NCBI GenBank assembly: GCA_963774625.1
Contig: CAVZFQ010000018.1
Span: 372,001 to 436,000 of the forward strand
Reading direction: 5' to 3'
DNA length: 64,000 nt
From: VAXT01 sp963774625
GTDB lineage: Bacteria; Actinomycetota; Thermoleophilia; Gaiellales; Gaiellaceae
Shown: piece by piece, positions 44,056 to 52,763 of the stretch
How the letters are laid out: each line of letters opens with the position of its first letter
Position numbering within the stretch: the stretch's first letter is position 1
Program-made: the position numbers and the translations under genes
The notes under the pieces: model-generated
What the model was told of the DNA's origin: nothing
Databases searched by the model: none
The model's input: the letters and a program-made list of their open reading frames with translations, nothing else

Positions 44056-44904
44056 CCGGATCTCGATCAGCTCCTCGTCGGTCGCCTCGACGAGCGGCAG
44101 CCGCAGCCCGCCCACATCGTGGCCGAGCATGTTCAGCGCGGCCTTCACCGGGATCGGGTTGATCGTCACCCCCAGTGCCTCGACGACGGGCTTCAGCTCC
44201 TCGTCGATCGCGTGGGCGGCCTCCGTGTCCCCGGCCTTGTAGAGGCGGATCATCTCCTTCACCTGCGTGCCGGCGATGTGACTGTGCACGCATACCCCGC
44301 CGACACCGCCCACCTCGAGGAACGGGTAGACCAGGTGATCGCTCCCGGCGTAGAGGTCGAGGTCGGTCTCGTCGACGATCCGCTTGGCCTGTTCGATCTG
44401 CTCGGTCGCCTGCTTGACGGCCTTCACGGTCGGGATCTCGGCCAGCTCGGCGATCGTCTCCGGCTCGATGTTGACCGCGACCCGCTGCGGGATGTTGTAG
44501 GCGATGATCGGACGGTCGCTCACCGCTGCGATCGCCTTGAAGTGCTCGACGATTCCGCGCGGCGGCGGCCTGTTGTAGTACGGAGTCACAACGAGGAACC
44601 CGTCGACGCCGAGCTCGTGCGCCCGCTCGGTCAGGTGGACAGAGTGGGCGGTCGAGTAGGTGCCCGTGCTGCCGATGACGGTGGCGCCGTCGCCGACCGC
44701 GTCTACGGCTGTTGAGAACAGCTCGAAGCGTTCGTCGTCGGTGAGGGTCGGCGACTCGCCCGTAGTTGCGGCGACCACGAGACCGTCGGAGCCGTTCTCG
44801 ACACAGTGGCGCGCCAGGTCGCGAAACCGCTCGTAGTCGACCGCGCCGTCTCTGTCGAACGGCGTCACGATCGCCGTCAGGAGCTCGCCTAGCACGGCGT
44901 GCAT
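44011..44904 (-). CDS. dapA: 4-hydroxy-tetrahydrodipicolinate synthase
   Basis: Condenses pyruvate with aspartate semialdehyde, the first step of lysine/DAP synthesis. A TIM barrel of 297 residues has AATTGESPTLTDDE (substrate loop), GVDGFLVVTPYYNRP with the catalytic Tyr, AYNIPQRVAVN, and the Schiff-base Lys in TVKAVKQATEQI. ATG 44904 comes right after the dapB stop region; dapB is one base upstream. With dapB, dapL and dapF in the window the path to DAP is nearly complete. Confidence 0.94.
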   Translation of the reverse strand: MHAVLGELLTAIVTPFDRDGAVDYERFRDLARHCVENGSDGLVVAATTGESPTLTDDERFELFSTAVDAVGDGATVIGSTGTYSTAHSVHLTERAHELGVDGFLVVTPYYNRPPPRGIVEHFKAIAAVSDRPIIAYNIPQRVAVNIEPETIAELAEIPTVKAVKQATEQIEQAKRIVDETDLDLYAGSDHLVYPFLEVGGVGGVCVHSHIAGTQVKEMIRLYKAGDTEAAHAIDEELKPVVEALGVTINPIPVKAALNMLGHDVGGLRLPLVEATDEELIEIRSGLERAGVLASVRV

Positions 44905-44905
44905 T

Positions 44906-45544
44906 CTAGAGCAGGCTCTCGAGGCCGACCGTGAGCCCCGGCGGCAAGCTCGGTAACCGCTCCAGGGTCAGCAGCACGCCCGGGACGTACGCCTCGCGCG
45001 AGTACGCGTCGTGGCGGATCGTCAACAGGGCTCCCGGCTCGCCGAAGAGCACTTCCTGGTGGGCCACGAGCCCCGGCAGGCGCACCGAGTGGATCGGAGT
45101 GTCGCCGACCAGCAGATCCGCCGTGGCCTTCGCCGTGCCCGAGGGGGCATCGTGCTTCGACTCGTTGTGCAGTTCGATGATCTCGGAGCGCGGCAGGACC
45201 CGTCCCGCCTCGGCCGCGAAGCGCATCATCAACACCGCGCCGACGGCGAAGTTCGGCGCCACGAACAGCTGCACGCCCTGCTCCCCGGCGAGCTCGCCGA
45301 GAGCCGTCAGCTCTTCCGGGCCGAGCCCCGTTGTCCCGACGATGTTCGGGACGCCCTGCTCCAGGCTCCGCTTGACCGTGACGAAGACGACGTCGGGCCG
45401 CGTGAAGTTGACAGCCGCATCGTGGCCCTCGATCTGGATCGGGTCATCGCGGCCGATGGGGGTGACTTGATGGCCGGCCTCCTCGAGCGCCGGGTGCAAG
45501 ACAGAGCCGACCTTCCCCCGATAACCGACGAGCGCGACCTTCAC
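44906..45544 (-). CDS. dapB: 4-hydroxy-tetrahydrodipicolinate reductase
   Basis: Reduces the DapA product to tetrahydrodipicolinate using NAD(P)H. The nucleotide loop is VALVGYRGKVGSVL, then NIVGTTGL and APNFAVGAVLMMRFA. The catalytic region reads ELHNESKHDAPSGTA; many family members have HH where this has HN. The GTG at 45544 overlaps the M16 peptidase stop (GTGA). At 212 residues it is shorter than usual (about 245-270), mainly by a shortened stretch after the nucleotide loop. Confidence 0.92.
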   Translation of the reverse strand: MKVALVGYRGKVGSVLHPALEEAGHQVTPIGRDDPIQIEGHDAAVNFTRPDVVFVTVKRSLEQGVPNIVGTTGLGPEELTALGELAGEQGVQLFVAPNFAVGAVLMMRFAAEAGRVLPRSEIIELHNESKHDAPSGTAKATADLLVGDTPIHSVRLPGLVAHQEVLFGEPGALLTIRHDAYSREAYVPGVLLTLERLPSLPPGLTVGLESLL

Positions 45545-46839
45545 GCCGCTGCGGCCCGGGAGGCCGGCGTCAGGTCGATGCGCCTCAGCGCCTGACGGAA
45601 CCGCTCCTCGCTCGGGCCGATGCCGGAGGCCGAGAGCTTCTCGGGCGCGAGCAGCATCCCGGCGAGCTCCGAGACGGCCTCGGCCGGCACCGCGTCGATC
45701 TCGGCGGCGATGCGGTCGATCGAGAGCAGCTCGGTGTCGGTGATCAAAGACTTCCCGAGCCGGCTCATGCGGTTCGAGGTCGCCTCCATCGAGAGCAGGA
45801 TCCGCCCCTTGAGGTTCTCCTTCGCCCGCTCGAGCTCGGTCTCGCTCACGTTGCCCGCGGCCACGTCGGCGATCTCGCCAAGCGCGATCTCCAGACACTC
45901 GCCCAGGTTCTCCTCGCGCGTCCCGACGTAGAAGCCGATCAGGCCCGTGTCGGTGTACTGCGCGCCGAAGGTGTAGACCGCATACGCCATGCCCCGCTTC
46001 TCGCGGATCTCCTGGAAGAGGCGTGACGAGGCGGAGCCTCCGAGCAGGCCGTCGAGCAGCGAGGCGGCGAAGCGCCTGCGGTCAGAGCGCGCGATTCCCG
46101 GCGCGCCCACGCAGACGTGGTACTGCTCGGTTTTCTTGCGGAGGAAGCGGACGCTCGGCGACGGAGGCTTCACGAGGGGCGAGCGCACGCGCCGTTGGCG
46201 GGCCGGAGTCTCCGTGACCTTCTTCTCGGTGCGCTCGAGCAGCGCCAGCAGGTCCTCGTGGTGGAGGTTGCCCGCCGCCGCGAACACGATGTTGCCCGGG
46301 ACGTACATCGTCCGGTGGTACGTGGCCAGCGTTCGGCGGCCCACAGTCGAGATCACATCGGCGGTGCCGATCACTGGCCGGCCCAGCGGATGGTCGCCGA
46401 ACACGGCCTGTGAGAAGAGGTCGTGGACGAGCTCGTGCGGCGCGTCCTCGTACATGGCGATCTCCTCCAGGACGACCTCGCGCTCGGAGTCGATGTCGGC
46501 CAGCAATGGCGCATAGACCATGTCGCTCATCACATCGAGTGCGGCCTCCAGGTGGCGGTCGGTGACGCGCACGTACACGACCGTGTGCTCGCGCGAGGTG
46601 GCCGCGTTCAGCTCGCCGCCGAATGCGTCGAAGATCTCCGCGATCTCCTGCGCCGTGTACTGCTCGGTGCCCTTGAAGAGCAGGTGCTCGAGGAAGTGCG
46701 AGACCCCGGCCCGCGCGGGCGTCTCGTCACGCGACCCGGCTCCGATCCAGAAGCCGAGCGCGACCGAGCGCACGCTCGTCAGCCGCTCCGTGATGACGCG
46801 CTGGCCCGAGTCGAGCTCCGAGATGACGTACTTCTGCAC
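45541..46839 (-). CDS. M16 family zinc metallopeptidase
   Basis: A mitochondrial-processing-peptidase-like protein. The inverted zinc motif is GVSHFLEHLLFKGT with the distal glutamate in EREVVLEEIAMYEDAPHE, and the C-terminal half carries RGMAYAVYTFGAQYTDTGL. GTG 46839 begins QKYVISELDSGQRVITE, matching the usual start of the family; a TTG at 46875 would place the start inside a hairpin. 432 residues. The rpsO-pnp-M16-dapB-dapA order is common in Gram-positive bacteria. Confidence 0.9.
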   Translation of the reverse strand: MQKYVISELDSGQRVITERLTSVRSVALGFWIGAGSRDETPARAGVSHFLEHLLFKGTEQYTAQEIAEIFDAFGGELNAATSREHTVVYVRVTDRHLEAALDVMSDMVYAPLLADIDSEREVVLEEIAMYEDAPHELVHDLFSQAVFGDHPLGRPVIGTADVISTVGRRTLATYHRTMYVPGNIVFAAAGNLHHEDLLALLERTEKKVTETPARQRRVRSPLVKPPSPSVRFLRKKTEQYHVCVGAPGIARSDRRRFAASLLDGLLGGSASSRLFQEIREKRGMAYAVYTFGAQYTDTGLIGFYVGTREENLGECLEIALGEIADVAAGNVSETELERAKENLKGRILLSMEATSNRMSRLGKSLITDTELLSIDRIAAEIDAVPAEAVSELAGMLLAPEKLSASGIGPSEERFRQALRRIDLTPASRAAAA

Positions 46840-46848
46840 GACGGGATC

Positions 46849-46878
46849 GTAGTGCCCCGCCCTAGGACGGGGCACTAC
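46849..46878 (-). terminator. Stem-loop between pnp and the M16 peptidase gene
   Basis: GTAGTGCCCCG (46849-46859), 8-base loop CCCTAGGA minus its edges, CGGGGCACTAC (46868-46878); perfect 11 bp. It ends 15 bases before the pnp stop coordinate. There is no T-tract. It may be a partial terminator or a 3' protective stem for pnp mRNA. Confidence 0.5.
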
Positions 46879-46893
46879 TCCAGGATTCGTCAG

Positions 46894-49360
46894 CTATCGA
46901 CGGCCGCCGCGATCGCGGCCGCCGCCGTCACGGCGTGGCGGACGCTCGGTCCGCTCGCGCGGCGGGGCGTCCTTCGCCCGCTCGATCAGCTCCTCGGGCT
47001 GGACGAGCGATCCGTTCTCGTGCTTGGCGACGAGCTTGAGGCCGATCCGGCCGCGCGCCTTGTCGACCTCCTGCACGATCACGTCGAGCACGTCTCCGCG
47101 CTCGACCACGTCCTCGATGTGGCCGACCCGGCCCGGGCCCACGTTCGAGACGTGGAGCAGCCCGTCGGTGCCCTTCTTCAGCTCGACGAAGGCGCCGAAG
47201 TCGGTCGTCTTGACGACCTTGCCGGTGTAGGTGTCCCCCACCTCGGGCTCCTTGGTCAGCCCCTCGATGGCCTCGATGGCCGCGTTGGCCTTCGTGCCCT
47301 CGGTGGCGTAGATGAGGATCGTGCCATCCTCCTCGATGTCGATCTGCACCTCGTAGTCGCCCTCGAGCGCGCGGATCGTCTCGCCGCCCTTGCCGATGAT
47401 CATCCCGATCTTCTCGGGATCGATCTTGACGGTCGAGATGCGCGGTGCGTGCTCGGCCAGCTGCGTGCGCGTCTCCGGCAGCGCCTCCGCCATCTTGTCG
47501 AGGATGAACTCGCGCGCCCGCTTCGCCTGCTCGAGCGCGTTTCTCATGATCTCCTGCGTGACGCCGGTGATCTTGATGTCCATCTGCAGGGCGGTGATGC
47601 CGTCCCGCGAGCCGGCGACCTTGAAGTCCATGTCGCCCAGGTGGTCTTCCGCGCCCTGGATGTCCGTCAGGATCACGTGCTCGTCGCCTTCCTTGACGAG
47701 GCCCATGGCGATGCCGCTGACGGGCGCCTTGATCGGCACGCCGGCGTCCATGAGCGCGAGCGTCGAGCCGCAGACCGACCCCATCGACGAGGAGCCGTTG
47801 GACTCGAGCGTCTCCGAGACGATGCGGATCGTGTACGGGAAGTCCTCGAGCGACGGGATCATCGGCTCGAGCGCGCGCTGTGCGAGCGCACCGTGGCCGA
47901 TGTCACGGCGCTTCGGCCCCCGCATGAACCCGGTCTCGCCGACCGAGTAGGGCGGGAAGTTGTAGTGGTGCATGAAGCGCCGGTCGGACTCGAGTGAGAG
48001 GTCGTCTATGCGTTGCCCCTCCTTCGCAGTCCCCAGCGTGAGCAGGCTCATGATCTGCGTCTGTCCGCGCTGGAAGAGCGCCGAGCCGTGCGTGCGCGCA
48101 GCGACGGACACCTCGCACGTCACGTCGCGGATGTCCTCCGCAGCGCGGCCGTCCGGGCGCCGCTTGTCCACGGCGATCTTCTGTCGCACGAGCTGCTTGT
48201 AGATCGCCTCGGCGGCCTTCTTGACGAACTGCTTCGTCAGCGAGTCCTTGACCACCGGCCCGTCGCCGTCCACCGTGGCCGGCCCAACCGGGAAGGGCAG
48301 CTCGACGGACTCGATGATGCGATCGAAGAGAAGCTGGCGTTTCGCCGACTTCAGAGCCTTCGAATCCTGCTCGGCTTCGGTCAACGCACGCAGGTCGTCC
48401 TCGAACTGCTCGCGGACGTACTGCTCGACGACCTGGAGGCGAACGCTCTCGAGAATCGTGTCCAGCGACGCTCGAACCTGGATCTGGCGAAGGATGTCCT
48501 CTTCCCCGGAGTCCATGTTCAGCTCTGGTGCGAGCTCGGTCGTGAGCTCCTCGACGGCGCCTGCTGCCTCCCGAAGGCCCAGCGGCGGCGATCTGCTCGC
48601 GGATCCGGTCCGCGTGCTGGGACTCCAGCTCGGCGGTCAGCTCCGGGTCGAGGTACTTGGGCTTGCCGGCCTGACGCCTGAGATCTTCCTGCGCGTCGCA
48701 GATCTTCACGATCTCGGCGTGCGCGAGCTCGAAAGCCTCGAGGATCTCGTCCTCGGGGATCTCCTCGGCGCCGGCCTCGATCATCGTCAGCGCGTCTCTC
48801 GTGCCGACGACGATCAGGTCGAGGGTGCTCTCCTCCTCGACGACCTGCAAAGACGGGTTGAAGACGAACTCGCCGTTGACGCGGCCGACGCGGACGGCGC
48901 CCACCGGGCCCAGGAAGGGCAGCGGCGACATCATCAGCGCGGCCGAGGCCCCGTTGATGCAGAGGATGTCGTGCGCGGTGACGAGGTCGGCCGACAGGGT
49001 CGTGCAGACGACGTGCACCTCGTTCTTGTAGCCCGACGGCCAGAGCGGCCTGATCGGGCGGTCGATCATGCGCGCGGTCAGAATGGCGCGCTCGGTCGGC
49101 CGTCCTTCGCGCTTGAAGAAACCGCCGGGGATCTTCCCGGCGGCATACATGCGCTCTTCGACGTCGACGGTGAGCGGGAAGAAGTCGGCGCCTTCACGGC
49201 CCTCCATCTTCCCCTGGGCGGTCGCCAGGACCATCGTGTCCCCGGCGCGGACGAGCACGGAGCCGTCCGCCTGTTTGGCGAGCTTCCCCGTCTCGAAGGT
49301 CATTTCTTGCTCGCCGATGGTGACGGACACCGTCGCGAGCTGTTCAGTCGTGGTAGTCAT
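46894..49360 (-). CDS. pnp: Polyribonucleotide nucleotidyltransferase, frame interrupted
   Basis: Phosphorolytic 3'-5' exoribonuclease. ATG 49360 follows AGGA. The first frame covers RNase PH domain 1 (AGDTMVLATAQG, FFPLTVDVEERMYAAGKIPGG in part) to REQIAAAG. A second frame continues LREAAGAVEELTTE through RNase PH domain 2 (SVCGSTLALMDAGVPI), the KH domain (IDPEKIGMIIGKGGETIRAL), the S1 domain (VGDTYTGKVVKTTDFGAFVEL) and an Arg/Gly-rich tail. Removing one base at the CCC 48578-48580 joins them. The enzyme is otherwise complete, so an assembly error is likely. Confidence 0.93.
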
Positions 49361-49383
49361 CGTTCCTCCACTCGATCGTGGAA

Positions 49384-49431
49384 GGTGGAGGTTGAGTCAG
49401 CGTCCTGCCGGGCGCTCGCTCAACTCCCACC
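49384..49431 (-). promoter_or_regulatory. Imperfect long hairpin between rpsO and pnp
   Basis: GGTGGAGGTTGAG (49384-49396) pairs with CTCAACTCCCACC (49419-49431) with two central mismatches. It sits in the 87-base rpsO-pnp gap, where other bacteria have the rpsO terminator and an RNase III site that controls pnp. Function is by analogy. Confidence 0.45.
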
Positions 49432-49447
49432 CTCCGATTACGAGGAG

Positions 49448-49717
49448 CTAGCGCCTGAGGCCCAGCTCCTTGATGAGGGCGCGGTATCCCTCGAGGTTGC
49501 GCTTCTGGAAGTAGTCCAGCAGCCGCCGACGCTGGCCGACGAGCTTGAGCAGGCCGCGCCGCGAATGGTGGTCCTTCGAGTGCGCGCGCAGATGCTCGGT
49601 CAGCTCGTTGATACGCGTTGTGAGCAACGCGATCTGAACCTCCGGCGAGCCCGTGTCCGCCTCTGAGCGGCCATGCTTGCCGATGATTTCCAGCTTCGCT
49701 TCCTTCGTAAGGGTCAT
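49448..49717 (-). CDS. rpsO: 30S ribosomal protein S15
   Basis: Binds 16S rRNA at the central domain three-way junction early in assembly. The 89 residues match the family: GSPEVQIALLTTRINELTEHL, HSRRGLLKLVGQRRRLLDY and the C-terminal RALIKELGLRR. ATG 49717 has AGGAGG eight bases upstream. Followed by pnp as in most bacteria. Its leader carries a structured RNA candidate. Confidence 0.97.
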   Translation of the reverse strand: MTLTKEAKLEIIGKHGRSEADTGSPEVQIALLTTRINELTEHLRAHSKDHHSRRGLLKLVGQRRRLLDYFQKRNLEGYRALIKELGLRR

Positions 49718-49743
49718 CCAGCACCTCCTAAAACAACAAGACT

Positions 49744-49792
49744 CCGCAGTCCAAGCCGCCGTAGGAAGCGCCACGCGCGGCTGAGGCTGCGG
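49744..49792 (-). promoter_or_regulatory. Structured rpsO leader, candidate S15 autoregulatory element
   Basis: In the minus-strand RNA, CCGCAG (49792-49787) pairs with CUGCGG (49749-49744), AGCCGC (49782-49777) with GCGGCU (49759-49754), and GUGG with CUAC inside, with a G-U pair next to G-C pairs. It lies 27 bases before the rpsO ATG. S15 is known to repress its own mRNA through such motifs in several phyla. Confidence 0.4.
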
Positions 49793-49799
49793 TCGGCGC

Positions 49800-50863
49800 C
49801 TAGGGTAGCAGTTGGATGTTTACGACCTCGGCGACGTGGCTGAGGATGTGCACGTACCGCAGCGCCATGGCCGCTGCGAGGATCAAGGGCACGGTCAACA
49901 GGTAGACGACGCCTGAAGTCCCCAGTGCGATGACGAGCGTCCGCACCGGCGCCGGCGCCGGGCTCTGCGGCCGGCTGGGGCCGGATCGTGCGCATCAGCA
50001 GCATCGTTCCCGCTGACGAGCAGCACGACGAAGAGCGCCAGCTTGAAGAGCAGGATCGCTTCATACGTGCGCCCGTACGGGATATTCGAGAGGTCGTCGA
50101 TCGCGCTCGGGGTCACGGCCAGCTCGAACGGCGTGACGTACACCATGTTGTAGATCCCGGTGGCGACGATGAGCGGCACGGCCGACCAGTGCACCCAGGC
50201 CCCCCACGACCGGTACCAACGCGCGATCCCGGCGCGTGCACCTTCCGTGAGCAGCGGCGGAACGGACAGCGCGATCGCCATCACGAGCACGCCGACGATC
50301 CAGCCGAGCGAGGCCAGGCCATGCAGCCAGAGGACACCCATCGACACCCAGTCGCGCTCGCTGATCGAGGTCTCGAGCCTCGTCGGCAGTGGAGCAGGTG
50401 CGTTCGGCGTCGTGGCCGTCGGAGGTGGCGCGGTGACCGCGATGGGGACGTCGAGGTCGGCCTTGGCGGTGACGACCTTGGGCCCCGTGACCTCGAACTC
50501 GGCGTTCCAGTCGCCGGGCATCACGAACGTGTACGGCAGGCTGTAGATACCCGGGCGCTTCGTCTCGGGGACCGTCCGCGGGATCAGTGTCATGACATGC
50601 GGACGGGTCATCTGCGCTCGCAACTTCACGTTGGCGCCCGAGATCGGATCGCCGCTGTCGAGGTCGTTCAGGCGGACGACGATCGTGCGGTTGAAGCCGT
50701 TGCCGCGCGCCTGCGCGGAGATGCGCGGCTGGGCCTTCCCGCCTTCGTGCGCAGCGGCCGGCTCCGGCAAGAGTCCGGCGAGCGCCAGGGCGCAGACAAG
50801 GATTGAAAGACCGCGAATCAGGCTCAAAACGATAGCCCTAAGGTTCTTCGTCAGAGCGGTCAC
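49800..50863 (-). CDS. YtkA/CopD-like copper-associated membrane protein, frame interrupted
   Basis: The GTG at 50863 overlaps the preceding small gene. A signal segment (LSILVCALALAGLLPEPAAA) is followed by an extracytoplasmic YtkA/CopC-like beta domain (SGDPISGANVKLRAQM, YSLPYTFVMPGDWNAEFEVT) and a CopD-like membrane domain (VLWLHGLASLGWIVGVLV, WSAVPLIVATGIYNMVYV). The last helices appear only after removing one base at 50009-50011 and another at about 49970-49976, giving LLMRTIRPQ, then VRTLVIALGTSGVVYLL and AAAMALRYVHILSHVAEVV to a stop at 49800. CopD proteins help copper uptake; here the role is inferred. Confidence 0.78.
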
Positions 50864-50969
50864 GCCGGTTTCCGACCCAGACCGCCAGGCCGAGCGCGAC
50901 GATCGCGAGCACGCTTGCGATCTCGACGGCCAGGCCTCCCACGCCACCGTGCGCCAGCAGCCCGCTCAC
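50838..50969 (-). CDS. Small single-span membrane protein (43 aa)
   Basis: The GTG at 50969 overlaps the stop of the polytopic protein gene (GTGA) and its stop lies within the start of the CopD-like gene. It encodes a hydrophobic helix, VEIASVLAIVALGLAVWVG, and a charged tail, NRRDRSDEEP. Tight overlaps on both sides support translation. It may be a small subunit of the membrane complex encoded here. Confidence 0.6.
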   Translation of the reverse strand: MSGLLAHGGVGGLAVEIASVLAIVALGLAVWVGNRRDRSDEEP

Positions 50970-52307
50970 GGGCGGGACAGGATCCACATCCCGCCGACCG
51001 TGTACAGCACCATCAGCCCCAGCATGGCGTACTGGGCGCGAAGCGCGGAGCGAACCGACGAGAACAGCGACAGCGCCCGGTCGTGCGCGATCACCAGCCC
51101 GAGCACGTGCCCGATCGACGAGGGCGCCGACCTGCACGTACCAGATCGTGGCCGGCTCGAGGATCGTCAGGTCCGGGACGTAGTCCTTCGTCCCGAAGAG
51201 ATCCCATCCGTCGCCGAACGGGTCGGAGGCGAGCGGGAACACGTACTGGCCCTGCAGCACGAAGAGGGAGAAGTAGTGCGCCACGAGATACGCGAAGCCG
51301 ATCGGGACCAGGCTGCCGAGAAAGGCTGTTCGCAGGTCGGTCTCAACGCCGGCCAGGCGCCGTGCGAGGGCAACTGCCACCAGGTACGTGCTCGCGGCAA
51401 AGAAGATGCAGCCCAGCAGCCCGAGGAGGTTGATCGAGACCACGGACGCCTTGGCGGCCGTGTGCGTCCGGTCCTCCCACCAGTTCGTCCTGCTCAGGCC
51501 GTCGAAGGCGACCGAGCCGAGGATGACGGCGACGAGCGCGACCGTCCCGGCCTTCTCGCCTCCCTTGGCGAGCGCGCTGAAGGGCGCACGCAGGACGACC
51601 TCTCCCTTCCGGACGCCGAACGCCGCCATGCGGGCGAAGAGCCCGAAGTAGGCGCTGAACCCGTCGCCGTTCTCGAACCATGTCCTGCGGCCGAACGCAG
51701 CGGCGCCGGACCACGTGATCCAGCTGTAGACGAGCGCCGCGACCGCGACCGCACGGGGATCGTCAGGGGGCCTGTAGGCGAGCTCGAGCGCGACGAAGGC
51801 GACCAGCAGCGCCGCTGCCGGCCAGACACCGAGCCGCTCGGGATAGGTGAACGGAGGGCGCCAGGCTCCTCCTGCCCGAGCGCTCAGATACGCGACGGCA
51901 TCCGCCGCGGCCCGCCAGGGGTTCAGCACCCGCCACACGTCGCCCAGCACGACGGAGAGGAGCGGCATCCCGAGCCAGAAGACGACGTAGACGAAGGTCG
52001 GAGCCAGGTTCAGGGTCGGCGAGTCGGTTCCGACGAGGCCGGCGGCGACCACCAGCACGAGCAACGCGACGCTGAGCGCACCGAGGACGAACCGCAGCAC
52101 CGGCGAGAGCAGCACTCGCTGCAGTCCGGGAGCCAAGGGACGCTCTCTCGCCCGCTCGAGACGCGGCTCCTTCCAGAGCACGCCGAGCGCGACGAACGAA
52201 GCAACGAGGACGAGCGCCGCCCCGTAGTAGAAGAGCCACGCCGGAACGGGCAGGTCTTGAATCGCCCCGATCCCGTGGGCGAGCACAGCCGGTGCGTCGA
52301 AGCTCAC
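50966..52307 (-). CDS. Polytopic membrane protein of unknown function, frame interrupted
   Basis: The GTG at 52307 overlaps the stop of the anchored cupredoxin-like gene. The product is about 446 residues with ten to twelve hydrophobic segments, beginning SFDAPAVLAHGIGAIQDLPVP and including LAPTFVYVVFWLGMPLLSVVLG, NPWRAAADAVAYL and ILEPATIWYVQVGALV. After the last motif one base near 51114 must be removed to continue as IGHVLGLVIAHDRALSLF and WILSRP. Similar actinobacterial proteins are sometimes annotated fenitrothion hydrolase, a label with no support in the sequence here. The neighbours suggest a link to copper or cytochrome oxidase assembly. Confidence 0.72.
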
Positions 52308-52727
52308 GGAAGCACCGTGAGATCGGCGATCTGCCGGCCCTCGGCTTCGAGCTCGACCTCGAAGCGGCCGGGAATCGTCGCGCGAAACGGAATTCTGGCC
52401 GGCGCCGTTGGCGGGGATCTGTCTCAGGACGTCATAGCCGTGGAGGTGGATCTCCGCGCCCGGCTCGCCGGTGACGACGAGCACCACCTGGCGGCCGCGG
52501 GGGACGCTGATGCGCGTCAGGCCAGGCGCCCTCGAATTGAGGCGCACGGTGAGTGGAGCCGGCGGTCGCGGCTGTGTCTCCACCGTCGTGGTGGCCTGCG
52601 GTTGCGTCGCGGTCGGTGGGGGCGGCTGCGGCTCCTCGTCCTGCTCCTCGCCGCGGAGCACGAGAAAGAGAACGACGGCGGCAGCGACACCCGCCGAGAG
52701 CAGTGCTATCCGCCAGCCACCTCGCAC
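52304..52727 (-). CDS. Membrane-anchored cupredoxin-like protein, frame interrupted
   Basis: The GTG at 52727 gives RGGWRIALLSAGVAAAVVLFLVL, an N-terminal anchor, then a Pro/Thr/Gln-rich linker (PPPPTATQPQATTTVETQPRPP in part) and a small beta domain with ISVPRGRQVVLVVTGEP and EIHLHGYDVLRQIPANG. Removing one base at about 52392 lets it continue as IPFRATIPGRFEVELEAEGRQ to a stop at 52304. LHGYD plus the later strand pattern resembles cupredoxin-like domains, but the classical Cys and Met ligands are absent. ATG 52787 is an alternative start that would overlap the divergent gamma-glutamyltransferase gene. Confidence 0.68.
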
Positions 52728-52763
52728 TAGGCGAAACGGTAACGAGGAAGCGAAACTCTCGGG

